A stretch of 64,000 bases of DNA from Euleptes europaea. Lineage: Eukaryota; Chordata; Lepidosauria; Squamata; Sphaerodactylidae. Positions 23,311 through 33,765 of the stretch are shown piece by piece. A model generated the notes under the pieces. The model ran no database searches, was not told the origin of the DNA, and saw nothing but the letters and a program-made list of their open reading frames with translations. The stretch is from NCBI RefSeq assembly GCF_029931775.1, contig NC_079321.1, positions 10,731,001 through 10,795,000 on the forward strand, written 5' to 3'. Numbering within the stretch: the stretch's first letter is position 1; each line of letters starts with the position of its first letter. The position numbers were made by a program, and so were the translations under genes.

Positions 23311-24027
23311 AATCTGAATCTGAAAAACCTTTAATGGCATAAGTAATATTACAATTGTTACAGAAGGTACATAAAATATGCAGTCATTAAGATAAAAACA
23401 TAGGCCAGTAAATTCCAAAAGTAGAAATTACAAACTTTGGGCTTTTTGAACTTTCATCACATCCACTAGAAAATTGGCTACATCTACAGTAACCTCCGGA
23501 TCGGAATCATTTAATAAAAATTGACGTTTTGCTTGGGTAGATAGGTGATATTTGGAAAGAAGCCAATTTTTTAACCATTTCCCACGGGGTGTTTCATATA
23601 GAGGGCAGACCAACAGAGTATGATCAATTGAGTCCAGGGAATGGGTATCACAGGGACAAGTCCTTTCCTGGATTGGTATTTGTTGATACCTTCCATATAG
23701 CATCCTTGAAGGAAAGGCATTAACCCTAGCGAGAGAGAAGGCTCTGTGGAGGGGTGGGATGTCCAAAGTGTGAAAATAATGGGGAATATTGTTGGTTAAA
23801 TTCTTTTTTTATATATAAATATTTTTATTGGTTTTCCATATTAAATAAGGGTACAGGGAAAAAGGGAAAGAGAAACCCCTCGGTTAAACAATAGTTAACA
23901 TTAAAAAACAAAACAAATACATAGTTCTACCCCCTTGTAGGTTCAATATCACAGTCATTTATTAATAAAGTAGATTTGATCGTCAACTTAACTTTCTTAT
24001 GGTTAAATTCTTGAGACCCAACATTGC
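23311..24027 (-). mobile_element. Non-LTR LINE 3' end with 15-bp target duplication
   Basis: Flanked by TCCCGCCAGCACCTG at 23296-23310 and 24028-24042. On minus it encodes a C-terminal piece (23428-23766) with an arginine-rich MLYGRYQQIPIQERTCPCD and an HTLLVCPLY cysteine-histidine motif, then a 3'UTR and a (GATTCA)-like tail. The family is not certain. An L1-like insertion is nested in it. The same LINE 3' end, plus strand, lies at 14296-15110. Confidence 0.7.
23806..23999 (-). mobile_element. L1-like 3' end nested in LINE, 13-bp target duplication
   Basis: A-rich tail (T run at the left on plus), then AAATATTTTTATTGG. Flanked by TGGTTAAATTCTT at 23793-23805 and 24000-24012. Confidence 0.65.
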
Positions 24028-24099
24028 TCCCGCCAGCACCTGCTTCCTCATCTTAACCCAACCTGCTGTCAAACCTCGCAGACCAATGGGAACGCAAGG

Positions 24100-24560
24100 C
24101 AGGGTGGCCCCTTAGCCAATCAGAGCGCGCGCCCCCGCTCCCGGCTCCCTCCTCCTCGCGCTGCCCTGGAACAGTCGCCGCCTGAGCCGGAGAGGGACGT
24201 TCGTTGACCGTTAGTGGCGGTTGAGGGGGAAGGGGCGAGTGCGCAGGCGCGCGCCGGCGGCGGAAGAGGGGTGACCTTGGCCGTTTTCGGCCGCCGCCTG
24301 AGGAAGGCGGAAAGGCGGGCTGCGCTCTGCGAGGTAAGGCGGCTCGTCCTTTTCCTGGCCGAGGAGGAGGTTTCAGCGCGGCTCCCGAAGAGAGAACTGG
24401 AGCCGTGACCCGGGGGTGGGGTGGGGGGCTCTGGTAGCAATCTCTCAAAAAGAAAAAGGGGGGGGGGAGAGAAGGCCGCGTACTCTCGTGCGAGCGCAGT
24501 GAGTCCCGTGTGCGGTTGTCCTCTGGGGGGGGGGGGATGCCGAGTGGGACGGGCGGGGTT
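24100..24560 (+). promoter_or_regulatory. CpG-island promoter region, probably ENPP4
   Basis: A sharply bounded GC- and CpG-rich block. It holds CCAAT boxes (CCAATGGG near 24083, CCAATCAG near 24115), several GGGCGG/GGGGCG boxes and an NRF1-like TGCGCAGGCGCG near 24240. It is the only such block upstream of ENPP4 and lies 3.8 kb before its first coding exon. CLIC5's long first exon is divergent, 3.5 kb to the left, so shared control is possible but not shown. The long open frames here are CpG-island artefacts. Confidence 0.75.
24190..24333 (+). other. ENPP4: Probable ENPP4 non-coding exon 1 (start uncertain)
   Basis: A good donor, GCGAG/GTAAGG, follows 24333 inside the CpG island. Spliced to the acceptor at 28125 it would leave 40 bases of 5'UTR before the ENPP4 ATG. 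The transcription start is a guess; only the donor and acceptor are read from sequence. Confidence 0.5.
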
Positions 24561-24614
24561 GGATCTTCTAAAAAGCTGCACCCCGCGGTCCTGATCATTA
24601 AGCTTTTTGTAAAA

Positions 24615-24806
24615 GGAGGAGGAGAAGAGTTGGTTTTTATACCCTGCTTTTCTCTGCCATTTTAAGGCGTCTCAAAGTGGCTTGCAATCGCCTTCCTCCC
24701 CCACCCCCAACAGCCACCTTGTGAGGTAGGTGGGGCTGAGAGAATTCAGAGAGAACCGTGACTGGCCCAAGGTCACCCAGCTGGCTTCACCTGGGGGAGT
24801 GGGGAA
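24615..24806 (-). mobile_element. MIR-like SINE
   Basis: GGAGGAGAAGAGTTGGTTTT to CCCAAGGTCACCCAGCTGGC; 55 bases from the ENPP4 CpG island. Confidence 0.7.
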
Positions 24807-24807
24807 T

Positions 24808-25257
24808 ACATGAACACAGGAAGCTGCCTTATACTGAATCAGTCTCTTGGTCCATCAAAGTCAGTCTTGTCTACTGAGACCGGCAGCGGCTCTCCAGGGT
24901 CTCAGGCTGGAGTCTTTCACGTCACCTACCTGCCTGGTCCCTTTAATGGGAGATGCTGGGGGTTGAACCTGGGACCTTCGTGCCAAGCAGATGCTCTAAC
25001 CACGGAGCCACAGCCCCTCCCTAAAATACACCTAAGGGCACATGAACACATGAAGCTGCCTTATGCTGAATCAGACCCTTGGTCCATCAAAGTCAGTCTT
25101 GTCTACTGAGACTGGCAGCGGCTCTCCAGGGTCTCAGGCAGGGGTCTTTCACATCACCTACCTGCCTGGCCCCTTTAACTGGAGATGCCGGGGATTGAAC
25201 CTGGGACCTTCTGCGTGCCAAGCAGATGCTCTACCACCGAGCCACGGCCCTTCCCCA
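24808..25257 (-). mobile_element. Two tRNA-Ala-derived SINEs in tandem
   Basis: Copies at 24808-25022 and 25041-25257, both beginning with a GAAGCTGCCTTAT block and ending with the A-box complement (GAGCCAC). They lie in the ENPP4 5' intron beside a MIR-like SINE at 24615-24806. Confidence 0.75.
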
Positions 25258-25777
25258 ATCAAACCCAGTTCTCCAGATTAGAGCCTGGAAGTGCCTTCTC
25301 CCCCCTCACACCACTGAAAGAACAAGTACTTTTTAATGTGCGTTCCCCTGATGTTCTGAGGGTCTGGTCACACACTTGTGACCCAAAACTTTTTGGGTGT
25401 ATCATTAGTGTGGCACATAGAGTCTACAGACTTACACGGGCTGGAGTCGTTTCTGCAAGGAATTCCCTCTCCTCCCAAGGATCAAGCGCTTAAGTTTCTA
25501 AAAGAGCTTTCCTCCACTAAACGTTTGATTAAGCAGGAAGCACGGAGAGTGAGGAAGTATTTTACAGCAAAGGAAAACAGAGCAGGATGGACCAGAGAAA
25601 AATCAAACATTTAACAGTGGTAATTAGAGGTGACTTACACTCCACTGAACATCCCCCATCCTGCCTTTGTTGAGGGATGGGTGAGTCTCTGCCTTGCCTC
25701 TGAATAAACTTGTTGAGGCTCATTCCCCTGAGGTTCCAGAACTGGAGAACTGAAAGAGTAGGCAGCGGAGCACTTCG

Positions 25778-26042
25778 AAGAAGAGTTGTTTCTTATGTGC
25801 CGACTTTCTCTACCACTTAAGAAAGAATCAAACTAGCTTACAGTCCGTAGGTGAGGCTGAGAGAGTGTGACTAGCCCAATATCACCCAGCTGGCTTCATG
25901 TGTAGGAGTGGGGAAACCGACCCGGTTCTCCAGATTAGCGTCTGCCGCTCATGTGGAGGAGTGGGGAATCAAACCCAGTTCTCCAGATTAGAGTCTGCCA
26001 CTCCAAACCACCGCTTTTAACCACTACGCCACACTGGCTGGC
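25778..26042 (-). mobile_element. MIR-like SINE
   Basis: AGAAGAGTTGTTTCTTATGT to CACTACGCCACACTGGCTGG. Confidence 0.7.
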
Positions 26043-26382
26043 CACGAGTCCAGACACAAAACTCCCAGCACAACTGCATATGAGCTGAAGTAGGCTGCTC
26101 TTGGAGAGAGGGAATAGGAAACGGTCTGCCAAAGAAAAGCTTGGTACAGAGGCTGAAAAAATGTCGTATATCAAATTGCTGCAGTGGGTTTTGTGACCCT
26201 CAAGGATAGTTCTGGTGGCCATAAAGGAGAAGGAATAGACCAGAAATGTTTGTATGGACCTGGTGGTATATACTTCCCCTGTTCTGTAACTGGTTTACTT
26301 TATGTAAATGTGAGTGGTGAACTCAAATCTGTGTCCATAACTCAATGTCAAAAAGGTTTTTTTTTTTAATTTCGTAACTAGC

Positions 26383-26587
26383 TCTGTGTGTGTGTGTGTG
26401 TGTGTGTTAAGTGCCATCAAGTCGCTTCCGACTCATGGCGACCCTATGAATGAAAGTCCTCCAAAATGTCCTATCTTTGACAGCCTTGCTCAGATCTTGC
26501 AAATTGAAGGCTGTGGCTTCCTTTATTGAGTCAATGCATCTCTTGTTGGGTCTTCCTCTTTTCCTGCTGCCCTCAACGTTTCCTAGC
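26383..26587 (-). mobile_element. BovB/RTE-type LINE 3' end
   Basis: (TG)n at 26385-26407, GTTAAGTGCCATCAAGTCGC and the coding end DLSKAVKDRTFWRTFIHRVA. Confidence 0.75.
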
Positions 26588-26589
26588 AA

Positions 26590-27560
26590 ACTAGCTTTAG
26601 TTTCTCCATATGGGAAGTTGCTAGTCTCTGTAAATTGTTGAAATTATTGAAACAATTGCCTTCTGAGTTATTAGTGCAATGAAACTTAATTTCTCAGCAA
26701 AACATTCCTTATTTATCTGACTGTATCCAAATTAATATTAAGCATTGTAAGAATATTTTTGTCATGTTGTGAATTCAAACCTAACGTTGTTAATGTGCTC
26801 AAAGATGAAAACCAGGAAGTACAAACTGATCGGTCTAGTTGTTCTGTTAGAAGCTGCAAGAAAAAAACCTACAGAGGAAGAAACAAGTTTGGTGTAAAAT
26901 TAAGTAGTGTTCCAGTGGCTACCTCTGAATAACTGAGTTTTTTCTTGCAATTATCCTTTCTAAGTTTTACACATGATAAAAGATAAAGTACTCTGACATA
27001 ACCAAAGGACTAGTCACTTGAGCAACTAAGCCTGCAGTTTTATTCATGCAAAGGACTTCAACAAAAGGTCTAGCTAGGATATGATAGGTAAAGCCAATTA
27101 GTAACAAAATATATCCTGTCTTGTTTTTCTCACTGATTGTTAATGAAATAGCATCCAGTGTAAGAACAACATTTCTGGGTTGGCTGCAAACCCCTGGTTG
27201 AAACAGCCCAGCTGTACTTTGATGAGGAACCGGTGGTTAGTTTCCTAGTTTGTTTGTTTTTTAAACTGAAATTGATTGGGAGGAAGGGGTATGAATTTAA
27301 TCAGAGCGGCAGTGTGTGTAGGGGGTGGGGCGGAGAGGTTGACCTGCAGGTCTTTTTCTGAAAAAATTGCTCATCATACCTGCCTATGGGGGGGAAGTAT
27401 AGGGTCACTGTAGTTTTTTCCCAATCTGAAGAAAAAGAAGCTTGGGAAGGATTGTTATTGTTAGGAAGGCAGCCCATGAGGAGTTAAAGACCTTCAGTCC
27501 CCCCCTTGCCACTGCTCTAACCAAGTTAGCAGCCCTCTGTAGCTGCATTTCAAATATTTA
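26590..27560. other. ENPP4 5' intron, unique sequence
   Basis: AT-rich, no long frame, no repeat recognised. Confidence 0.6.
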
Positions 27561-27564
27561 TTAG

Positions 27565-27790
27565 AATCATAGAGTTGGAAGGGACCACCAGGGTCATCTA
27601 GTCCCACCCCCTCCACAATGCAGGAATTTCACAACTACCTCCCCCTCAAACCCCAGTGACCCCTACTCCATGCCCAGAAGATGGCAAAGATGCCCTCCCT
27701 CTCATGAACTGCCTAAGGTCATAGAATCAGCATTACTGACAGATGGCCATCTAGCATCTCCTTATTGGACCAAGCTGAATATTAGTGAGA
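27565..27790 (-). mobile_element. CR1 LINE 3' end
   Basis: GAATCATAGAGTTGGAAGGG, then AGATGGCCATCTAGCATCTC; lies in the ENPP4 5' intron. Confidence 0.75.
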
Positions 27791-28125
27791 AATAATGGCC
27801 ATGAGATTTACATGGAGTCTGCTTGGACATTCAGCCCTTCTGAATTTATAACCAGTTACTGAAGTACCTAAATATAGGACATAATAGGAGGAAAATCTGT
27901 ACATTAATTTAAAAAATCTGTAAACCCACTTTATCCTATATAAAATGAGAGGTCAGGATATAAACATGCAAACCTTAGTACCATTTAACCTTAATTTTAG
28001 TAGTGATAGTTGGTTTATGTCCGATAAAGATTGCTAGCAGAAACTTTTGTCTAGAATCCAAAGAATCCCTTAAATTAGTTTGATTTGACATTCTTAATGA
28101 GGCTTTCTCATTCTTTCCCCCCTAG

Positions 28126-28165
28126 GTTTATCTTCTGATTCCCAATAAGTGAAATTCTATCAACA
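28126..28165 (+). other. ENPP4: ENPP4 5'UTR part of exon 2
   Basis: Lies between a strong polypyrimidine acceptor (TTCTTTCCCCCCTAG) and the ENPP4 ATG. Confidence 0.7.
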
Positions 28166-28991
28166 ATGAATTTAATACTGACATTTCTCCTCAATGGAAT
28201 AATTGCTTGCTGTAGTGGTGATTCTGTACACAAGACAACACCTAGGTTACTCCTGGTGTCTTTTGATGGTTTCAGGGCTGATTATCTGAAGACATATGAT
28301 CTTCCGCATCTCCAAGGTTTTATTAAAGAAGGTGTGCTTGTGGAACATGTTACCAATGCTTTTATCACAAAAACTTTCCCAAATCATTACAGTATAGTCA
28401 CAGGTTTGTATGAGGAAACTCACGGCATTGTAGCAAATGCCATGTTTGATGCTGCTACGAAGAAAAGCTTTTCGCCGTTCAATGATGCAGATGCCTTTTG
28501 GTGGGATGAAGCCATTCCCATTTGGGTCACCAACCAGTGGCAAGAGAACAAAACCAGTGCTGCTGCCATGTGGCCTGGCACGGACGTCAGCATTCACAAC
28601 ACCACCCCTCATTTTTTCATGAAATACAACCCTTCAGTAAGTTTCAGCCAAAGAGCAGAAAACATCATCAGATGGCTGAACAGTTCCGACCCACTCGTCA
28701 CTTTTGCGACTCTTTATTGGGAAGAGCCGGATGCAAGTGGGCACAAGTACGGCCCGGAAGATACCAAAAACATGTCCAACGTCTTACAGGAAGTGGATAA
28801 ACTTATTGGCCACCTTGTTAAGAGCCTGAAGGTCTCGAAACTGTGGGAGGAAATAAATGTTATAATTACCAGCGATCATGGCATGGCACAATGTTCCCAG
28901 GACAGGTTGATCAAACTGGATGCCTGCGTTGAGCGACATTCATACAAGCTGATAGACAACAGCCCAGTTGCAGCCATACTGCCTCTTATCA
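28166..28991 (+). CDS. ENPP4: ENPP4 coding exon 1 of 3 (catalytic domain)
   Basis: ENPP4 is a type I membrane ectonucleotide pyrophosphatase/phosphodiesterase; the mammalian enzyme on vascular endothelium splits Ap3A and releases ADP that promotes platelet aggregation. The three exons join in phase 1 at both junctions to give 453 residues, the same length as human. This exon carries a signal peptide (about residues 1-16) and most of the alkaline-phosphatase-like domain. Visible metal and catalytic residues are D34 (SFDGFRADY), the nucleophile T70 (ITKTFPNHY), N91, D189 and H193 (YWEEPDASGHKYGP), and D237 and H238 (TSDHGM). These positions match the human numbering. Sequons are seen at N128, N145, N172 and N202. 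A splice acceptor (CCCCCCTAG) at 28125 puts 40 bases of 5'UTR before the ATG. The donor is TCA/GTAAGT after 28991. The open frame running on to 29041 is intron read-through. Confidence 0.97.
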
Positions 28992-29407
28992 GTAAGTATA
29001 TTTTTGGTCAGATGGCATTTCGGTTGACTTTTAACAATTAACTCTTAAAGATTATTAAAATTGTACCGTTCTTGACCCTTGCTAACTTGAAGATAAAGCA
29101 GGTATTTTCTAATGATTGGATTTGCACTGGAAACTTTGGAAATAGCATTTTCATACATTTATATTTAGAATTATAAATCATTGAACTGTATTCTAAATGT
29201 CTTTTCCTTTCCTATAAGATCTAAAAGCCAGTATGTTAAAGATATTGAAATAAAGCTAAAAGATTATATCCATGCTGAACTTGCATCTCTTAATTAGGAT
29301 TGTCTGTCCTCAAAACTGCTTTTTTGGGGAAGACAAGTTCTTGCTAAGGGAATAAATTGTTATAAACAATGTCATTGCATCAAACTCACTACCTAGTTTC
29401 TCTTCAG

Positions 29408-29578
29408 ATGAAACATATGTATATAAAAAATTGAAAAACTGCAATAATAATATGAAGGTTTATCGTAAAGAAGAAATTCCAGACCGATATCATTACCATC
29501 ATAATGAGCGCATTCAACCCATAATCCTGGTTGCAGATGAAGGCTGGACAATTGTGCAAAATGGGACCCTTCATAAAT
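29408..29578 (+). CDS. ENPP4: ENPP4 coding exon 2 of 3
   Basis: Encodes residues about 276-333, with [27 protein letters not shown] and VADEGWTIV, closely matching the human protein. The acceptor is TTCTCTTCAG ending at 29407 and the donor is AAAT/GTAAGT after 29578. The 171-base exon keeps the phase-1 frame. The cap-like insert between the two metal-binding halves of the domain continues here. Sequons are at N276 and N328. Confidence 0.95.
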
Positions 29579-32430
29579 GTAAGTACTTTCCTCCTGCAGG
29601 CAACTGTTGGGCTGACTGGAGAAAACTATTGGCTTTCACGTGAAAGGGGCATGTAGTCATGTGAGGCACAGGAGAGTCACCTCCTGAACACTGAAGCCTT
29701 TGGGAAATCCTGCAAGCATTCAGCCTTGACAATGTAGCATTAAAAGTGATTCCTGGGATTAGCTGCCATCTCACAGTTTTGCTCAAATTCCCTGCATAAT
29801 TGAATGCATAATCAAGTAGGTATTTGTAATAGTTAAAACACAAGAAAAAGGGCTTATATTCCCTCAGAGTTTTGCCATGGGCTGAAGGATTTCACAACTT
29901 TCTTATCTCCCCCCATCTTGCAGCAACCTGAAATGCCCCCAGGACTTACAGGGGGCATTTCAGAGTTCTGAGAGAGAGAGAGAAGGCAAGAAAATTGTGT
30001 TTTGAGAATGGAAATCCTTCCACCCGCAGAAACTCTGGAGGATCTAGGCCGAGATGGTCTGTCTCTGAAATGGGTGCTGTACAACACCTGTCCACACATA
30101 CCTCTGTTGGTCATGCATGTGATTCTGATGGCTAGAAGATATCGCCTCTGCTTCAGTTCATGAAAACTTTCCTGTGAGGTTGTTTCCCATACAACCGGGC
30201 AGATGGCTGTGAACCTGCATGCTTTGAATAAGCACACTTTGCAGGTAGTGAGGCTCAAGGAAACAGAGGCTTAATTCAGATGGGTCATGTGATGTATCAT
30301 GTCTCAAACCCCAAAACTGTGGCATGTGACAGGAGCAAGAAGGTCTCATGTAATTTAAGACTCATGTTCTTGGAGAGACTCGGTTAGTCAGAAAGGAATC
30401 AGAACAGAACTCTAAGTCAGAAAAGAATCCGCAAAATATGGCCTTGTATCTGGTTGCATTTCTTAGAATGAAACCCTTAATGCACATCTTTACTGTTGTT
30501 GACCTTCTCTGTTGTAAAGAGGTGCGTTACTGTGACATCTGAAAAAACTACCTTTTCCTTGTCTGCCATTCCCACGTTTTGGCATTTTCAGTATGCAGTC
30601 TGTGACTGTTAACTGCTTCCTGAGGGAAACTAAGGCAGGATTTAGAGTTGCAGTCCTTTTCCAACTCTGACTTCTCTCCTGAGGTTAAAAATGAGGAATG
30701 CTTGTCTTCCTTCTCCTCCATACCTCAGGAACTATATGGTAGGGCAAAGAGTGTCAGAAACATATTGCCCCCTTGTCTTCAAGGAAAAACCCACCTTTAA
30801 GACGGAAAGGTTGTCATAGTTTCTCCTCTTCTCCACCCTCAAATCCCTGGGTACTAGCAGTGGTTGATATGATGTATCCCTCTGGGAGACTCCAGCACAG
30901 AGAAGGGACTTTAATTTACTACATTCTGCACCCTCATTCTGTCCATAGTTTTAACACCTCAAAATGTTAGAAATCATTGCTATTTCAGATGGACACAGCT
31001 CATTCATATTCAAAATTGATATTTTTATAGCTGCCTTTAAGTGTTCGGAAGTGCCTCGGTTGTTATATTTAAGGGCATGTTGTTTGTCCAAGGGTATTAA
31101 GTAGAGCAAATATGTTTCCCCTTTTATCTTGTTTCTGAACGTCCTGGTTGAGATAATTTCAGAGAGTTGAATCAAGCCAGCTTTTTCACTTGGTCTCACC
31201 CGTCTTCTCCTTACTGTTAGCTCCCATTTCATGTGGCTTTTGCATGTGCAGGTCCCATGATCCCCCCCTTTTTTGGGGTGATTAAAGGGGACCCACTTTA
31301 TTTACCCACAGAAAAGCTGGATGGATCCAAGCAAGTGGGTCTAACATGAAGTTGAACACACAATACCTGTGCTGGGAAAAACTGAAGCTCCAATGTCATT
31401 TTTTGGGGGGCTTGGGAGGGGAACTGCAACTGACCTCTGCCCCTTTAATAGAGAAAGCATTCAGGATTGAGCAGAAGGTGTCGATCCATATTTGTAATGT
31501 GGACAATTGTTTAAGAGGCAGTCTTGTGAAAATCCAGGCTTGTGCTACTTCCTGTTGTCCATGTTAATGAACAGGAATGTGAATTAAGAACTCCGTTAAG
31601 CACCGAGTGATCAAACAGAAACAGGAAGGATTCTGTAACTGCTTGACATCCCACAAAGTAATTCATGATAAATTAGGAAATCCTTGCAGAGCATGTCAAG
31701 GGCACCAACTAACTAGCAGGACAAAAAGGATTGGGAAAGAACTAGGTTCTTGTTAGTATCGTAACAGATAAGAAACATTAGTTTGATTCCAAAATAGAGT
31801 TCGGGGCATTATTTTAAAATGAATGCTAGTAATATGACCTTAGTCCCGCCTTACTCATCAGTTTATGCCCCTCCACGCTGAACTGTTTTTAATGCCTGTA
31901 TCTTAACTTAAAGGAAAGGTTACTTTTTTCACCTTGTGGCTGGCCTTACTGTATATTTCCACCTTTTATTTGCTTATACTTTGCTTAAGTTTTCTCCCAC
32001 TGTGTGGTACATTTTTATAATGCTTCCTTTTACTTCCCTGCATCTTCTGTGTTGTTGGTATTTTGCTCTTTTAAAAGATATTTAGAAGTATATTATCAAT
32101 CTATTCTAGGAACATCCATGAGGTTCCCCTCACTTATTTTCACACACTTTTATATCACCATTTGTTAGTCTAATATTAGTAGTTTGTAACTGAATTTAAA
32201 GTGAATCCTGTTTCGTTTTGATGTTCCTCCCTTATGTTGTTGTCCTTTGGAAGTAATGCGTGAATAAGATTTTTAAATTCCATTTTTAAAGATTATTTTA
32301 GCAATTCAGAAAATTCTTTTTCTTTTTATTCATTTACCTCTCCAAGTTCATTGGTGTTCTATGTAAACATGGCTGTCAACATTTACCTCATTTAATGTTT
32401 GTTTTTGCACTCATTCTGTTGTTGTATGTT
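29579..32430. other. ENPP4 intron 2, mostly unique
   Basis: No exon-like or repeat signal recognised before the old SINE at 32434; several T-rich tracts near 32.0-32.4 kb. Confidence 0.6.
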
Positions 32431-32819
32431 TTTTGAACCTGCCCTTTCTCCAAGGAACTTCAGCACTCCTGGCTCTCCCCACTTCCATTTTAACCCTCCA
32501 ATAGCCCTGTGAGACAGCATAGGCTGAGAGTGGGGACTGGCCCAAGGTCCCCCAGTAAGCTGTTGAGGTTGAATGGGAGTTTGAAGCTGGGTCTCCCAAG
32601 CCCTAATCTCTACACTACATTGGATTCATCCTTCATTTGACTTAAGTTCAAACAACTTTTTGTATTTAATCAATTGCTGCTCTCCAGACTTCTGCATCTT
32701 GTCTGTTGTTTTCTAACAGCCTCTGTCTTGTTTCTTACCCTATTTTTCTTCAGCATGCAATGTGTTCATCTTTAGTCCTTTTAACAATTTTTCTGTGTCC
32801 CTCTTTTGTCTATTTAGGA

Positions 32820-33035
32820 GGGGCTGATTCTAATCTGGAGAACCAGGTTTGATTCCCCACTCCTCCACATGCGGCCTGCTGGGTGACTTTGGGCCAGTGA
32901 CAGTTCTCTCTGAACTCTCTCAGCCCCACCTACCTCACAAGGTGTCTGTTGTGGAGAAGGGAAGGCGATTGTAAGCTGCTTTTGAGACTCCTTGAAGATA
33001 GAGAAAAGCGGGGTACAAAAACCAACTCTTCTTCA
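32820..33035 (+). mobile_element. MIR-like SINE in ENPP4 intron 2
   Basis: TCTGGAGAACCAGGTTTGAT (B box) to ACAAAAACCAACTCTTCTTC. An older related repeat, minus strand, lies at 32434-32620. Confidence 0.7.
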
Positions 33036-33400
33036 TCATCATATGCAAAGGAACGAAGGGGAAGCTAAACCTGCCTCTGGTTATCTTCACGTGTAGAGTG
33101 AGGCATAGACGTCAGCCCCTCTCACCCTGGGGAATAAATTCATTTTATTAGAAATGCATCGAGCTCTAGCTTGAGGACCAGGGACATCAAATAGGAATGG
33201 CAATGTTTCAGTTCAAACACACAGCAAACTATAAGTACTAAATTTCATTGGAAGTGTTAGGTTATGAAACAGTCCTGTGGCCTGTGAAAAGGATGGCTTT
33301 GAGAGGGCACATTTCTGTATTTTGCAGGATTTCCTGTTGTGGGGGAAGAACAGTTACCTACGACTTAGGTGCATGTCATCTCTGAATTTTTTTTTTTCAG

Positions 33401-33765
33401 TAGGTGACCACGGCTATGATAATGCATTTCCAAGCATGCATCCATTCTTGGCAGCTCACGGGCCTGCTTTCCGCAAAGGTTATCGGAGGAAGACCATGAA
33501 CACCGTTGACATTTATCCCATGATGTGTCACATCCTTGGCTTGACACCCCAGCCCAACAACGGCACCTTGAGCAGTGTCAAGTGTTTGCTAGCTGACCAG
33601 TGGTGCATAAATATCCCTGAAGCCATCGGGATCGTGATTGGGGTCTTGATGGTGTTAACTACTCTGACATGCCTTATCGTCATCATGAAGAACAGAACGC
33701 CAAATCTGCGTCCATTTTCACGCCTTCAGCTTCAGGACGATGATGATGATCCCTTAATTGGATAA
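33401..33765 (+). CDS. ENPP4: ENPP4 coding exon 3 of 3, with membrane anchor
   Basis: The acceptor is a long T tract ending TTTTTTTCAG at 33400, and the split codon gives LGDHGYDN, which supplies the last zinc ligand H336. It continues through [12 protein letters not shown] and [10 protein letters not shown] to a sequon at N386, then one membrane segment (about residues 405-428, [20 protein letters not shown]) and a short cytoplasmic tail ending in an Asp run and DPLIG, as in human ENPP4. The stop is at 33763-33765. The topology is type I: ectodomain, one helix, short tail. Confidence 0.97.

Noticed and set aside
24053-24598. Long minus-strand open frames (181 and 153 residues)
   Set aside because: Pro/Arg/Ser-rich translation of a CpG island; no domain, and two overlapping frames are equally open.
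28992-29041. ENPP4 ending at 29041
   Set aside because: Read-through past a strong GTAAGT donor; joining to the next two exons gives the full family length.
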